Source of the DNA: Reyranella humidisoli | GTDB taxonomy: Bacteria; Pseudomonadota; Alphaproteobacteria; Reyranellales; Reyranellaceae | Length of the DNA stretch: 64,000 bases | NCBI RefSeq assembly: GCF_019039055.1 | Contig: NZ_JAHOPB010000001.1 | Location: 1,426,001-1,490,000 of the forward strand | Direction of reading: 5' to 3' | In this document: piece by piece, positions 44,564 through 53,412 of the stretch | Layout: each line of letters begins with the position of its first letter | Position numbering within the stretch: the stretch's first letter is position 1 | Notes under the pieces: model-generated | Database searches by the model: none | The model's input: the letters and a program-made list of their open reading frames with translations, nothing else | What the model was told of the DNA's origin: nothing | Position numbers and translations under genes: made by a program

Positions 44564-45223
44564 CTACTGACAGGTATCGATCCGCGGCGCCGCGCCGAGC
44601 ACCGTCGCCACCTTCGTGATGTCGATGCAGCGTGTGCCGATCCACGCCTTGCCCTGCACGAAGATCGCGAAGCGGGCGAAGGCGTCGGCCTGTGCGTCGG
44701 GTGTCGGCCTCTTGCGGGCCAGCAGCCAGCTCAATGCGTAGATGTTGCCGGTCGCGAAGTCGGCCGACGCGATGTCGGGATCCTTCTGCCAGAGGGCCAC
44801 GTTCTTCTTCGCCGCGCCGGTCGCGTCGGCAATGCCGGCCAGCCACGTGTTGGCGTTCGCCGCCAGCGCGTAGGAGCCGCCGTTCTGGGCGATCAGCGCC
44901 TTCACCTCCCCGGCCGCGCCGACATAGCCCTGGCCCTCGACCGTGCTGCCGGCGCAGCCGACCCGGCACAGCGCCACGAACATCAGATACTCGGCAAGGA
45001 TGATCTCTATGTTGCCGTTGTTGTGCCGTCGCCAGGCGCGCGCGAGGTTCCAGCCTTGCGTCAGCTCCGCGCCGGTCCAGGGCTTGGCCGCCTGCGGCGT
45101 GTCGCGCTCGAGCTCGCCGATCACGGCCTGCGCGGCGGCCTGCCATTCGGGAGGGATCTGGGCGGCGGCCGGTGTGGCGGCGCCGAGCAGGATCAGCAGC
45201 AGGGTCGAGAAGACTCGTCTCAT
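44564..45223 (-). CDS. Exported protein of unknown function
   Basis: A 219-residue protein with a signal peptide (MRRVFSTLLLILLGAATPA with AAAQ before cleavage). The mature part is alpha-helical, with YLMFVALCRVGCAGS and a C-terminal GTRCIDITK, giving a few cysteines that may pair. No domain is recognised. It lies 18 bp after the next upstream gene on the same strand, which may be co-transcribed with it. Confidence 0.65.
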   Translation of the reverse strand: MRRVFSTLLLILLGAATPAAAQIPPEWQAAAQAVIGELERDTPQAAKPWTGAELTQGWNLARAWRRHNNGNIEIILAEYLMFVALCRVGCAGSTVEGQGYVGAAGEVKALIAQNGGSYALAANANTWLAGIADATGAAKKNVALWQKDPDIASADFATGNIYALSWLLARKRPTPDAQADAFARFAIFVQGKAWIGTRCIDITKVATVLGAAPRIDTCQ

Positions 45224-45241
45224 GTCGCGCTCCCTAGATGA

Positions 45242-45907
45242 TCAGTATTTGCGAGCCGTCTTGCGATCGCGGCTTTCGTATTGAACGATGTCGTCGGCCC
45301 GCAGCACGGTGGCGTCGGGCGGCATCAGCCAGCGCATCTGTGCCGGCTTGATCAGGCGGTAGTGGCGGGCATCGTCGAGCGCCGCGCCGACGTCCCAGCA
45401 ATTTTCTTCGCTGGTGATCCATTCGTCGGTCGCGAAGCGGCGCAGGTCGATCGAGGCCGAATAGGTGCGCAGCGTCTTGCGGCCCTTGTTGAAGTACTCG
45501 TGGAAGTACGACATCGCGAGCTCGCGCAGGCTGCGATAGACCGGGTCGCGCCAGCGCAGCCAGGCATGGTTGCTCTTGGAGATCGCGCCCCAGCAGCCGT
45601 CGCGGCGGAACAGGGTGACGACGTGATCGGAATCCTCGCGCGTGGCCGTCAGGTCCATGACCAGCGGCGGCTCCCCCTGCAGCCACAGTGCGCAGGCCGC
45701 GACGAAAGCCGCCTCCAGGCAATGGGCCTCGCGATGGCGCAGCACGCCGCGCACGGACCGCAGGCTGTCGCCGCCCTGCTCGAAATTGGCGGGGAGGGCA
45801 GACACGTATTCCTGCACGCGCTGCGGCGTGCGCAGCGAGGTGAGGATGCGGCCTTCGGTGGCGGTGAGGCCGAGCTCGGCAGGCGTGGGGCGTTTGCGTC
45901 TGCGCAT
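45242..45907 (-). CDS. Putative transglutaminase-like protein
   Basis: A 221-residue soluble protein. A cysteine-containing helix [17 protein letters not shown] near residues 67-83 precedes strands LVMDLTA and [18 protein letters not shown] with a possible catalytic His, and an Asn/His-bearing KSNHAWL. The C-H-D order on helix and strands resembles transglutaminase-like cysteine proteases. The family is not certain. The open frame extends upstream into the tRNA-Ala gene; those extra codons are an artefact, and the ATG at 45907 is the first sensible start. Confidence 0.6.
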   Translation of the reverse strand: MRRRKRPTPAELGLTATEGRILTSLRTPQRVQEYVSALPANFEQGGDSLRSVRGVLRHREAHCLEAAFVAACALWLQGEPPLVMDLTATREDSDHVVTLFRRDGCWGAISKSNHAWLRWRDPVYRSLRELAMSYFHEYFNKGRKTLRTYSASIDLRRFATDEWITSEENCWDVGAALDDARHYRLIKPAQMRWLMPPDATVLRADDIVQYESRDRKTARKY

Positions 45908-45982
45908 CGAGTGCAATTGTGCCGGGATGCGCCGTGGCAGGCTAGTAAATGAAGCCGGCCATCGAAAAAGGATCGGGGTGGT

Positions 45983-46058
45983 TGGTGGAGCTGAGGGGGA
46001 TCGAACCCCTGACCTCCTCATTGCGAACGAGGCGCTCTCCCAGCTGAGCTACAGCCCC
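45983..46058 (-). tRNA. tRNA-Ala (anticodon CGC)
   Basis: A 76-nt cloverleaf with encoded CCA. Acceptor GGGGCTG pairs with CAGCTCC, including the G3-U70 wobble that marks alanine tRNAs. The D-arm is GCTCAGCTGGGAGAGC, the anticodon loop TTCGCAA gives CGC, and the T-arm is GGGTTCGATCCCC. Confidence 0.95.
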
Positions 46059-46160
46059 CTCCGACCCTTGGAGAACCGCGCGGATAATGGTTGCCGGGCC
46101 CCCTGTCAAGCAAACCGGCCTGTGATAGCGTCCGGCCCCTGCTTTTGATGAGGTGAGCCA

Positions 46161-46553
46161 ATGGCCAGCGCCAAGAAAATCGTTCAGACGGACGCCGCCC
46201 CCAAGGCCCTCGGCCCCTATTCGCAGGCGGTCGTGGCCAACGGGCTGGTCTTCTGTGCCGGTCAGATCCCGCTCGATCCGGCGACCGGCAACATCGTCGA
46301 GGGTGGCATCGCCGAGCAGACGCACCAGGTGCTGAAGAACCTGCGGGCGGTGCTGAAGGCGGCCGGCAGCGACCTCGGACAGGCCGTGAAGACGACGGTG
46401 TTCCTGAAGAGCATGGACAGTTTCGGCGCCATGAACGAGGTCTATGGCCTGCCGGAATATTTCGGCAGCGCCACGCCGGCCCGCTCGACCGTGGAAGTCG
46501 CGCGCCTGCCGCGCGACGTCATGGTCGAGATCGAAGTCGTAGCCCTGGTCTGA
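46161..46553 (+). CDS. RidA family enamine/imine deaminase
   Basis: A 130-residue RidA protein. It opens with APKALGPYSQAVVANGLVF and ends with PARSTVEVARLPRDVMVEIE, which contains the catalytic Arg (near 105) of the family. RidA hydrolyses reactive enamines, such as 2-aminoacrylate made by PLP dehydratases, in the cytoplasm. Length matches the family exactly. The next gene follows after 4 bp. Confidence 0.95.
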   Translation: MASAKKIVQTDAAPKALGPYSQAVVANGLVFCAGQIPLDPATGNIVEGGIAEQTHQVLKNLRAVLKAAGSDLGQAVKTTVFLKSMDSFGAMNEVYGLPEYFGSATPARSTVEVARLPRDVMVEIEVVALV

Positions 46554-46557
46554 CGTC

Positions 46558-46794
46558 ATGGATCCGGTGAGCTGGCTCCTGGCGCTGGGCTCCTTCACGG
46601 TGTTCGTCCTGCTGGTCGTGCACCTGTTCCTGTCGCTCGTCCTGATCATCCCGACCTGGCGGATCTGCACGCGCGCCGGTTTCTCGGGCGCCCTGTCGCT
46701 GTTCCATCTGGTGCCGGTCATCGGTTCCTTCATCGTCATGGGCATGCTGGCCTTCAGCACGTGGCCCGCGGGCGAAGCCGCGCCGAGGCGATAG
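46558..46794 (+). CDS. Small two-helix membrane protein
   Basis: A 78-residue membrane protein with helices at about 5-32 and 45-65 around PTWRICTRAGFSGALSLFHL. The WRI..(K/R)AG..G turn followed by a P..G helix and FSTWP resembles the N-terminal part of the FHA gene product immediately downstream, so the two may share an ancestral membrane module. The stop is immediately followed by the next ATG. Confidence 0.65.
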   Translation: MDPVSWLLALGSFTVFVLLVVHLFLSLVLIIPTWRICTRAGFSGALSLFHLVPVIGSFIVMGMLAFSTWPAGEAAPRR

Positions 46795-47445
46795 ATGTTC
46801 GGGGTGGAAATCGCGGCCCTCACGGGCCTGTTCGGTCTGACCGGCGCCTTCGCGCTGATCGGCACCATACTCGCGGCCTGGATGGCCTGGCGCATCGTCG
46901 AGAAGGCCGGCCTGCCCGGCTGGACCGGACTGGGCGCCATCCTGGTGACGCTGACCGGTATCGGCACGATCGTGCCGCTGATCCTTCTCTGGGTCTTCGC
47001 CTTCATGCGCTGGCCGCGCGACGAGCCGGCCGGCGCGAGCGGCGGCGGTTTCACGGCCCCTCATCGGCCCGCACCGGCCACCGGGCCGGTGGCCTTGGGC
47101 GGGCCTTCGATGGCGCTGCCCGACGCGCGCGGCTGGCGCCTTGCCGGCGCACTCGCCAATGGCGGCACGGTCTCGCTGGGGATCGACGGGACGTCGGGCA
47201 GCTACACGCTGACGGGCGCGCCGGCGGGCGCCTCGACCGATCTCAGCGTGCCCGATCCGTCAGTCGGCCAGCCGCATGCCCGCCTTCTGGTCTCCGGCCG
47301 CAGGCTGGGCCTGGAAGACCTGGGCAGCCCCGGCGGTACCTTCATCGACGGCGCCCGGCTGTTGCCCGAGCACGGTCCGCGCGACATCAGCGCCGTGCGC
47401 TCCGTCCGCCTCGGCAGCGTCGAACTCGTCCTGACGCGCGCCTGA
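46795..47445 (+). CDS. Membrane-anchored FHA-domain protein
   Basis: A 216-residue protein. Two membrane helices (about 8-28 and 45-72) with a WRIVEKAGLPGWTGLG turn, a Pro/Ala-rich linker, then a C-terminal forkhead-associated domain near 140-210: PSVGQPHARLLVSGRRLGLE and DLGSPGGTFIDG keep the phosphothreonine-pocket HARL and the GT..DG strand. It should bind phosphothreonine on a partner protein at the membrane. No Ser/Thr kinase gene is in the window. It starts on the base after the upstream stop. Confidence 0.75.
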   Translation: MFGVEIAALTGLFGLTGAFALIGTILAAWMAWRIVEKAGLPGWTGLGAILVTLTGIGTIVPLILLWVFAFMRWPRDEPAGASGGGFTAPHRPAPATGPVALGGPSMALPDARGWRLAGALANGGTVSLGIDGTSGSYTLTGAPAGASTDLSVPDPSVGQPHARLLVSGRRLGLEDLGSPGGTFIDGARLLPEHGPRDISAVRSVRLGSVELVLTRA

Positions 47446-47524
47446 AATGGGCTTGTGATCGGCAATCGCTGCCGAGTAGGGTGCCGCGGCCGGCGGTTGG
47501 CCGGCCTCGAGGCGTGGAGGCCAG

Positions 47525-47818
47525 ATGCTGTCGTTGGCGGTGCTGATCGACAAGATCATCGACATCTACACATGGATCGTGATCGCGAGCGCGATCATGA
47601 GCTGGCTGGTGGCGTTCGGCGTGGTGAACGTGCGCAACCAGTTCATCCGGGTCGTGGTCGATCTGCTGTTCAAGCTGACGGAACCCGTCCTGCGTCCGAT
47701 CCGGCGCATCCTTCCCAATCTCGGCGGCGTCGATATCTCGCCCGTCATCCTGCTGCTCGGCCTGTTCTTCATCCGCAGCCTGCTGTGGGAGTATGTCTGG
47801 CCGGCCCTGGTTCGCTGA
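47525..47818 (+). CDS. YggT family membrane protein
   Basis: A 97-residue protein with two membrane helices (about 12-32 and 73-92). The family motif is the segment RNQFIRVVVDLLFKLTEPVL followed by RPIRRILP in the middle, with P..R..(L/I)P conserved. YggT homologues act in osmotic or cell-division-related membrane functions. It overlaps the YggU/DUF167 gene by 26 bp, the usual yggT-yggU pair. Confidence 0.9.
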   Translation: MLSLAVLIDKIIDIYTWIVIASAIMSWLVAFGVVNVRNQFIRVVVDLLFKLTEPVLRPIRRILPNLGGVDISPVILLLGLFFIRSLLWEYVWPALVR

Positions 47819-48149
47819 CGTTCCGCTGAGCAGCCTGCCGACCGATCCCGTTTTCCTGCGTCGCCTCTCCGGCGGCGTGACCATCCAGCTTCGCGTGCAG
47901 CCGCGGGCGCGGCGATCCGTGCTCGAGCGGACCGCCGACGGCGCGCTCAAGGCCGCAGTGACGGCAGCGCCCGAGGATGGCAAGGCCAATGCCGCCGTCG
48001 TCGCCCTGCTGGCGGCCGCTTGGCGCGTCCCGAAATCGACCATAGAAATCGTGCGCGGCGGGACGGCGCGAGAGAAGACGCTCAGCGTCGCGGGCGAGCC
48101 GGATGCGCTCGTCGGACGGATTGCCGAATGGATGGACAAGAATGGCTGA
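47793..48149 (+). CDS. DUF167 (YggU) family protein
   Basis: A 118-residue protein with the DUF167 core: [17 protein letters not shown] followed by [22 protein letters not shown] and [16 protein letters not shown]. Function in bacteria is unknown. The ATG at 47793 overlaps the YggT gene by 26 bp, and the stop overlaps folD by 8 bp. Confidence 0.88.
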   Translation: MSGRPWFADVPLSSLPTDPVFLRRLSGGVTIQLRVQPRARRSVLERTADGALKAAVTAAPEDGKANAAVVALLAAAWRVPKSTIEIVRGGTAREKTLSVAGEPDALVGRIAEWMDKNG

Positions 48150-49044
48150 CGCAAAACTGATCGATGGAAAAGCCTTCGCGGGCGGCCTGCGCCAGCGCGT
48201 GGGTGCTGGCGTGGCCGACCTGATCGCCAAGGGCGGGCCGAAGCCCGGCCTCGCCACCGTGCTGGTCGGCGCCGATCCGGCCAGCCAGGTCTATGTCCGC
48301 AGCAAGGGAAAGCTTGCGGTCGAACTCGGCATGGCGAGCTTCGATCATCAGCTGCCGGAGAACACGACCGAGGCGGAGCTGCTGGCGGTGGTCGCGCAGC
48401 TCAACGCCGACCCCACGGTCAACGGCATCCTGGTCCAGCTTCCGCTGCCCCGGCATATCGACACGGCGAAGGTGCTGATCGCCATCGATCCGGCCAAGGA
48501 TGTCGACGGCTTCCATCCGGTGAATGTCGGCCGCCTGGGATCGATCGCGCCGGGCGCCCCGCTCGATTTTCCGGTGCCGTGCACGCCGCTCGGCGTGTCG
48601 ATGCTGCTGCAGGACGCGCTGGGTTCGTTGTCAGGCCTCAATGCCGTGATCGTCGGCCGCTCCAATCTGGTGGGTCGTCCGGTGGCCCAGCTTCTGCTGC
48701 GCGCCGATTGCACGGTGACGATCACCCATTCGCGCACCCGCGACCTGCCCGCGGTCTGCCGTCAGGCCGACATTCTCGTGGTCGCGATCGGCAAGACCGA
48801 GTTCGTGAAGGGCGGCTGGATCAAGCCCGGCGCGGCGGTGGTCGATGTCGGCATCAACCGGATTCCGACGCCGGAAGGCAAGAGCCGGCTGGTGGGCGAC
48901 GTTGCCTTTGCCGAAGCGCAGAAGGTGGCGGGATATGTCACGCCGGTGCCGGGCGGCGTCGGCCCGATGACCGTGGCCTGCCTGATGTACAACACGCTGC
49001 AGGCGACTCGTCGCGTCGCTGGCCTGCCGTTCGTCGCGGTCTGA
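48142..49044 (+). CDS. folD: Bifunctional methylenetetrahydrofolate dehydrogenase/cyclohydrolase
   Basis: A 300-residue FolD that converts methylene-THF to formyl-THF in one-carbon metabolism. Motifs in order: [14 protein letters not shown] with the catalytic Lys near 55, [32 protein letters not shown]-binding [16 protein letters not shown] and the C-terminal [15 protein letters not shown]. Length and signature are standard. The start overlaps yggU by 8 bp. Confidence 0.97.
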   Translation: MADAKLIDGKAFAGGLRQRVGAGVADLIAKGGPKPGLATVLVGADPASQVYVRSKGKLAVELGMASFDHQLPENTTEAELLAVVAQLNADPTVNGILVQLPLPRHIDTAKVLIAIDPAKDVDGFHPVNVGRLGSIAPGAPLDFPVPCTPLGVSMLLQDALGSLSGLNAVIVGRSNLVGRPVAQLLLRADCTVTITHSRTRDLPAVCRQADILVVAIGKTEFVKGGWIKPGAAVVDVGINRIPTPEGKSRLVGDVAFAEAQKVAGYVTPVPGGVGPMTVACLMYNTLQATRRVAGLPFVAV

Positions 49045-49057
49045 TGGGGCGGTCTGA

Positions 49058-49972
49058 TCAGTTCTTGAGCATGCCCGCGACGAGGGCCGTCACGTTGTGC
49101 CGCATCATCTTCTCGTAGGTCGGCGCGGGTCCATTAGGGCCTGACAGCGCGTCGGTGTAGAGGCGCGGGCCGACGACGGCCCCCGATTCGCGGGCGATCT
49201 GATCGACCAGGCCGGGATTGGTCATGTTCTCGACGAACAGCGCCTTGATGCGTTGCTCGCGCGCCTCGCGGATCAGCAGCGCGACATCGCGGGCCGAGGG
49301 TTCGCTGCTGGTGTTGTAGCCGCGCGGGGACTGGAACTTCACGCCATAGGCGGCGGAGAAATAGCGAAACGAATCGTGGCCGGTGATCGCCCGGCGCTTG
49401 TCGGCCGGTACCTTGGCGATCTCCGCCTTCACCCAGGCATCGAGCTCGACGAGGCGGCGGTCGGCCTGCGCCGCACGCTCCTTGTAGTGCGCGGCGTTCG
49501 CCGGATCGGCATCGACGAGACCCTTGGCGATGTTGGCGACATAGGTGCGCACGCGCTGGACGTCCTGCCAGCAGTGCGGATCCGGTCCGTGGGCATGTGA
49601 ATGCCCGTGCCCATGGCCCGATCCGGCGGCCAGGGTGGCGACACCGGTCGAGGCCACGACCGCGCGTCCCTTGAAGGGCGCGGCCTTGGCGAGACGGTCG
49701 ATCCAGCCCTCGAAGCCAAGCCCGTTGCTCACGAGGAGCTGGGCGTCTGCCAGCATGCGGGCGTCGCTGGGGCGGGGCTGGTAGGCATGGGCGTCCATAT
49801 CGGCGCCGACGAGGACGGAGAGGACGACCTTGTCGCCCGCCACCTCGGCCACCAGGTCGCCCAGGATCGAGAAGGTCGCGACGGCCCTGATCGGTGTCTG
49901 GGCGGCGGCGGGCAGGCCGGGCAACAGGCCCAGCGCCAGGAAGAGAAGCGGGAGACGGCGACGGGGAAGCAT
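49058..49972 (-). CDS. znuA: Zinc ABC transporter substrate-binding protein
   Basis: A 304-residue receptor of the ZnuA/AdcA family. A signal peptide (RRRLPLLFLALGLLPGL and PAAAQ) precedes the mature part. Metal-ligand elements: AVATFSILGDLVAEV, HAYQPRPSD (first His), the histidine-rich loop HGHGHSHAHGPDPHCW, GHDSFRYFSAAYG, and a C-terminal region with Asp. No membrane or ATPase partner genes are next to it. The ATG at 49972 has no Shine-Dalgarno; a Zur-like box occupies the gap to the upstream gene. Confidence 0.9.
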   Translation of the reverse strand: MLPRRRLPLLFLALGLLPGLPAAAQTPIRAVATFSILGDLVAEVAGDKVVLSVLVGADMDAHAYQPRPSDARMLADAQLLVSNGLGFEGWIDRLAKAAPFKGRAVVASTGVATLAAGSGHGHGHSHAHGPDPHCWQDVQRVRTYVANIAKGLVDADPANAAHYKERAAQADRRLVELDAWVKAEIAKVPADKRRAITGHDSFRYFSAAYGVKFQSPRGYNTSSEPSARDVALLIREAREQRIKALFVENMTNPGLVDQIARESGAVVGPRLYTDALSGPNGPAPTYEKMMRHNVTALVAGMLKN

Positions 49973-49974
49973 GC

Positions 49975-49989
49975 TGTTATAATATAACG
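49975..49989 (-). promoter_or_regulatory. Zur-like box before znuA
   Basis: TGTTATAATATAACG contains a perfect 13-bp palindrome with a central A (GTTATA-A-TATAAC). It matches the core of the known Zur operator consensus (as in E. coli, GTTATANTATAAC). It sits 3 nt upstream of the znuA start and just after the deacylase stop, so zinc-dependent repression of znuA is likely. Confidence 0.65.
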
Positions 49990-50481
49990 TCAGACCGGGA
50001 AGTCGAGCCACTCCGGGGTGTGACCGGTCGCCGCGAAGAAGCGCAGCAGATCGGCGAGGCTCAACGCCGTCGTCATGGTGTTCACCAGCGGATGGGCGTT
50101 GATCGGCCCGCCCTCGGTCAGGCCGCGATCAAGCACCACGCGAACCTTGTGGTCGGCATCGTTGATCGCCGACAGTGGCGTCACGGAGCCCGGCTCGACG
50201 CCGAGATGGCGCTTCAGCCGCTCCGGGCTGCCGAACGAGAATCGCCCGGCTCCCAGCCGTTCTCCGAGGCGCTTGAGGTCGATGGCCCGATCCTCCAGTG
50301 CCACGATCAGCCACATCTCCTCCTTCTTGTTGCGCAAAAAGAGGTTCTTGATGTGATGGCCGGGCAGGTTGCCGCGCAGGGCCTTGGCTTCCTCGACCGT
50401 GAAGACGGGCGGGTGCTCGACGGTGCGGTGGGCGATGCCGAGCTCGTCGAGTCGGCTCAAGAGTTGTTGCGGGCTGAGCAT
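49990..50481 (-). CDS. Prolyl-tRNA editing/YbaK-type aminoacyl-tRNA deacylase (ProXp-ala/PrdX-like)
   Basis: A 163-residue protein of the YbaK/ProX superfamily, trans-editing enzymes that remove wrong amino acids such as Ala from tRNA-Pro. Signature segments: HPPVFTVEEAKALRGNLPG, HIKNLFLRNKKEEMWLIVAL with the conserved Lys, and SVTPLSAINDADHKVRVVLD with the GS.TPL motif of the substrate site. Its start lies 13 bp from the divergent rmlA start. Confidence 0.88.
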   Translation of the reverse strand: MLSPQQLLSRLDELGIAHRTVEHPPVFTVEEAKALRGNLPGHHIKNLFLRNKKEEMWLIVALEDRAIDLKRLGERLGAGRFSFGSPERLKRHLGVEPGSVTPLSAINDADHKVRVVLDRGLTEGGPINAHPLVNTMTTALSLADLLRFFAATGHTPEWLDFPV

Positions 50482-50494
50482 GGGGGTGCGCTAG

Positions 50495-51370
50495 ATGGCT
50501 GGAATGAAGGGTATCGTTCTCTCGGGCGGCAGCGGCACGCGGCTCTACCCCATGACGCGGGCAGCCAACAAGCAGCTCCTGCCTGTCTATAACAAGCCGA
50601 TGGTCTACTACCCGCTGACCACGATGATGCTCGCGGGCTGCCGGGACATCCTGCTGATCGTCAATCCGGGCGACGTCGAAGCCTATCGCCGCCTGTTCGG
50701 CGACGGCAGCCAGTGGGGCATCAACGTCTCCTACGAGCCGCAGCTCAAGCCCGGCGGCATCGCCGAGGCCTTCATCATCGGTCGCAAATTCATCGGCAAT
50801 TCGCGGGTCGGCCTGATCCTGGGCGACAACCTTTTTTACGGCGATTCGCTGCCCGAGGTGGCGGGACGCGGCGCCGAGGGCAAGGGCGCGTGGGTCTATG
50901 CCTACTGGGTGGCCGATCCTACCGCTTATGGCGTGGTGGAGTTCGATGCCGCGCAACGGCCGGTCAGCATCGTCGAGAAGCCCAAGCAGCCCAAGTCGAA
51001 CTGGGCCGTGACCGGACTCTACTTCTACGATTCCGACGTCTGCGACGTCGCCACCCAGGTCCCGCGCTCGGCGCGCGGCGAACTCGAGATCAGCGACATC
51101 AACGCCCATTACCTGAAGGAAGGCCGGCTAACCGTCGAGCGGCTGGGTCGCGGCTATGCCTGGCTCGATACCGGCACGCCGTCGAGCCTGCTGCGGGCCG
51201 CCCAGTTCGTGGAGACGGTCGAGGAGCGCCAGGGCCTGCAGATCGGCAGCCCCGAGGAAATCGCCTGGCGCAAGGGCTACATCGACGACGGCGCCTTCGA
51301 GAAGCTGATCCAGCCGATCCGCGAGAGCGAATACGGCAAGTATCTGCAGCGTCTCCTGGCGCGCGGATGA
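50495..51370 (+). CDS. rmlA: Glucose-1-phosphate thymidylyltransferase
   Basis: A 291-residue nucleotidyltransferase that makes dTDP-glucose for surface sugars. The motif GIVLSGGSGTRLYPMTRAANKQLL at the start holds the nucleotide loop. Later: NKPMVYYPL, GDNLFYG with metal Asp, GVVEFD, EKPKQPKSNWAVTGLYFYD and GYAWLDTGTP. It is the usual RmlA length. No rmlB, rmlC or rmlD is near, so the pathway's other steps are encoded elsewhere. Divergent from the deacylase by only 13 bp. Confidence 0.95.
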   Translation: MAGMKGIVLSGGSGTRLYPMTRAANKQLLPVYNKPMVYYPLTTMMLAGCRDILLIVNPGDVEAYRRLFGDGSQWGINVSYEPQLKPGGIAEAFIIGRKFIGNSRVGLILGDNLFYGDSLPEVAGRGAEGKGAWVYAYWVADPTAYGVVEFDAAQRPVSIVEKPKQPKSNWAVTGLYFYDSDVCDVATQVPRSARGELEISDINAHYLKEGRLTVERLGRGYAWLDTGTPSSLLRAAQFVETVEERQGLQIGSPEEIAWRKGYIDDGAFEKLIQPIRESEYGKYLQRLLARG

Positions 51371-51452
51371 GGGTCGCGACAGCCCCTTGCCAAGGCGCCG
51401 GAAAAGCCCTATCAGAGCCGCCTTCCGGCGACCTACCCAGCCGGATCGGAGC

Positions 51453-51527
<75 letters not shown>

Positions 51528-51622
51528 ATTTCTACCAGTCCTTTCGGCGGCTCGAACTGCTTCGGCATCCGCGCCGACTGGACTAGGTTGCCGGCGAGCC
51601 CTCGGATCCTAGAGAGCGCCGG

Positions 51623-52429
51623 ATGAAGGTTAAATTCCTGCATATTCCCAAGACGGCGGGAACGAGCGTCCGTCGCTTCCTGAGCCGGTTCTTTCTGTCC
51701 CGCCATGTCTGTCCGGCGGTCAACAACGAGCAGTTCAGGGCATTGCCGCCGGAGCGCCTGCGTTCGTACCGCCTGTTCGCGGGACACATCGACTGGACCA
51801 GCCTCGACCGGATCGAGGGCGAGTGCTTCACCTTCAGCATCCTGCGGCAGCCGCGGGAAAGACTGGTCTCCTTCTACTTCTTCCTGCGCGCGGAAGCCTC
51901 GAAGCTCGATCCCGTCGCTTTGGCGACGCCGGAGAGGCGTGGGCTGCATGCCGCGATCATGTTGTCGCCAGACGCATTCTTCTGCGACGGCGGTTCCCCC
52001 GAGCTGCGCCGGCATCTCGATTCCGTCCTCGACAATTTCTACAGCTACTACTTCGCCGAGGGATCCTACGACGCGCGGCGGCGCTTGAAGGCGGGGCTGA
52101 CGATTTCCGAAGCCGAACTCCTGGCCAGGGCAGGGCACAATCTGGACAGGCTGGACGGTCTCTATTCGATCGACGAGCTGGTCTTGCTGGAGAAGGACAT
52201 CGTCGAAGTGTGCGGCCGGCGCGGGATCGGATGGCGGGGCACGCTGCACGCGCGGTTCTCGCCGCTTCGCGACCTCAAGCTGAACACCAACGCCGGGAGC
52301 TACGCGTCGCGCCTCGACGAGCTGAAATCGCTCGGCGCAACGAATCGCACTTTCGATCGGATAGAGGAGATGACGCGTCTCGACGACGTCATCTGGAAGC
52401 GAGCGACGGCGCGGCTTCGGCAAGGCTGA
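51623..52429 (+). CDS. Sulfotransferase family protein
   Basis: A 268-residue PAPS-dependent sulfotransferase-like protein. The 5' phosphosulfate loop is KFLHIPKTAGTSVRRFL at residues 4-20, and the 3' phosphate motif is SILRQPRERLVSFYFF near 73-88. Many relatives sulfate polysaccharide or lipid heads. It is next to rmlA with the tRNA between, so a surface-polymer role is possible. Start ATG at 51623 lies 95 bp after the tRNA; the Shine-Dalgarno is weak. Confidence 0.85.
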   Translation: MKVKFLHIPKTAGTSVRRFLSRFFLSRHVCPAVNNEQFRALPPERLRSYRLFAGHIDWTSLDRIEGECFTFSILRQPRERLVSFYFFLRAEASKLDPVALATPERRGLHAAIMLSPDAFFCDGGSPELRRHLDSVLDNFYSYYFAEGSYDARRRLKAGLTISEAELLARAGHNLDRLDGLYSIDELVLLEKDIVEVCGRRGIGWRGTLHARFSPLRDLKLNTNAGSYASRLDELKSLGATNRTFDRIEEMTRLDDVIWKRATARLRQG

Positions 52430-52511
52430 CCGGCTGCTGCGTCGCGCCCCCTTTACGTTGATCGGCCTCAGATTCCCGCTAGTTTGAACGGGATAGGGGC
52501 GTCGAAGTGCG

Positions 52512-53396
52512 GTGTATCAAGTGAAGACTTCAAGCGATCCGATCGAAAGCACGGGCCTCCTCGTCGTCCGCACGGTGGCAGACCTGCGCCGCGCCGTCGC
52601 CGGCTTCCGCAAGGCGGGCCGCACGATCGGTCTCGTGCCGACGATGGGCGCGTTGCACGAGGGCCATGTGAGCCTCGTGAAGGGCGCGCTCGAGCGCGGC
52701 GACGTGCCGGTGACCAGCATCTTCGTCAATCCGACGCAGTTCGGACCGAAGGAGGATTTCTCCGCCTATCCGCGCGACGAGGAAGGCGACTTCACGAAGC
52801 TGCGCGAAGCGGGCTGCCGCATCGTCTTCGCCCCGACCAAGGACGAGATGTATCCGGGCGAACAGCTCACGACGGTGACGGTCGCCGGCATCACCGACGG
52901 TCTGTGCGGTCCGCTGCGGCCCGGCCACTTCCAGGGCGTTGCCACGGTGGTGAGCAAGCTGCTGCTGATGGCGCTGCCGGACCGCGCCTATTTCGGCGAG
53001 AAGGATTACCAGCAACTCCAGGTCATCAAGCGCATGGTGCGCGACCTCGCGATGCCGTTCGAGATCGTGGGCATGCCAACGGTGCGCGAGCAGGACGGGC
53101 TCGCGATGTCGTCACGCAATCGCTACCTCAGCACCGAGGAGCGGACGAAGGCGCTGGTCATGTACAGGCAGCTCGTGAAGGTCGCCGACACGGTGCGCGA
53201 CGGCACGAAGTCCTGCTCTGAGGCGACGGCGGTGGCGTCGCAGGCGCTGCGCGACGGCGGCTTCGACATCGTCGAGTATTTCACCGTCGTCGATGCCGAC
53301 AGCCTGAAGCCGCTGGAGCATGTCACGGGCCCGGCGCGCGTGATCGCCGCCGCGCGCCTCGGCCGCACGCGCCTTATCGACAATCTGGCGGTCTGA
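52512..53396 (+). CDS. panC: Pantoate-beta-alanine ligase
   Basis: A 294-residue PanC that joins pantoate and beta-alanine to pantothenate with ATP. Motifs in order: GLVPTMGALHEGHVSLV, TSIFVNPTQFGPKEDF, PLRPGHFQGVATVV with the catalytic His, AYFGEKDYQQL, and GLAMSSRNRYLS. It starts with GTG; an in-frame GTG at 52521 is an alternative. panB is not in the window. Confidence 0.96.
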   Translation: MYQVKTSSDPIESTGLLVVRTVADLRRAVAGFRKAGRTIGLVPTMGALHEGHVSLVKGALERGDVPVTSIFVNPTQFGPKEDFSAYPRDEEGDFTKLREAGCRIVFAPTKDEMYPGEQLTTVTVAGITDGLCGPLRPGHFQGVATVVSKLLLMALPDRAYFGEKDYQQLQVIKRMVRDLAMPFEIVGMPTVREQDGLAMSSRNRYLSTEERTKALVMYRQLVKVADTVRDGTKSCSEATAVASQALRDGGFDIVEYFTVVDADSLKPLEHVTGPARVIAAARLGRTRLIDNLAV

Positions 53397-53412
53397 CGCA
53401 GGCTTCGGTCGC

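Noticed and set aside
45908-46021. Upstream extension of the transglutaminase-like gene
   Set aside because: The extra codons ([12 protein letters not shown] style) read through the tRNA-Ala gene; the ATG at 45907 is the sensible start.
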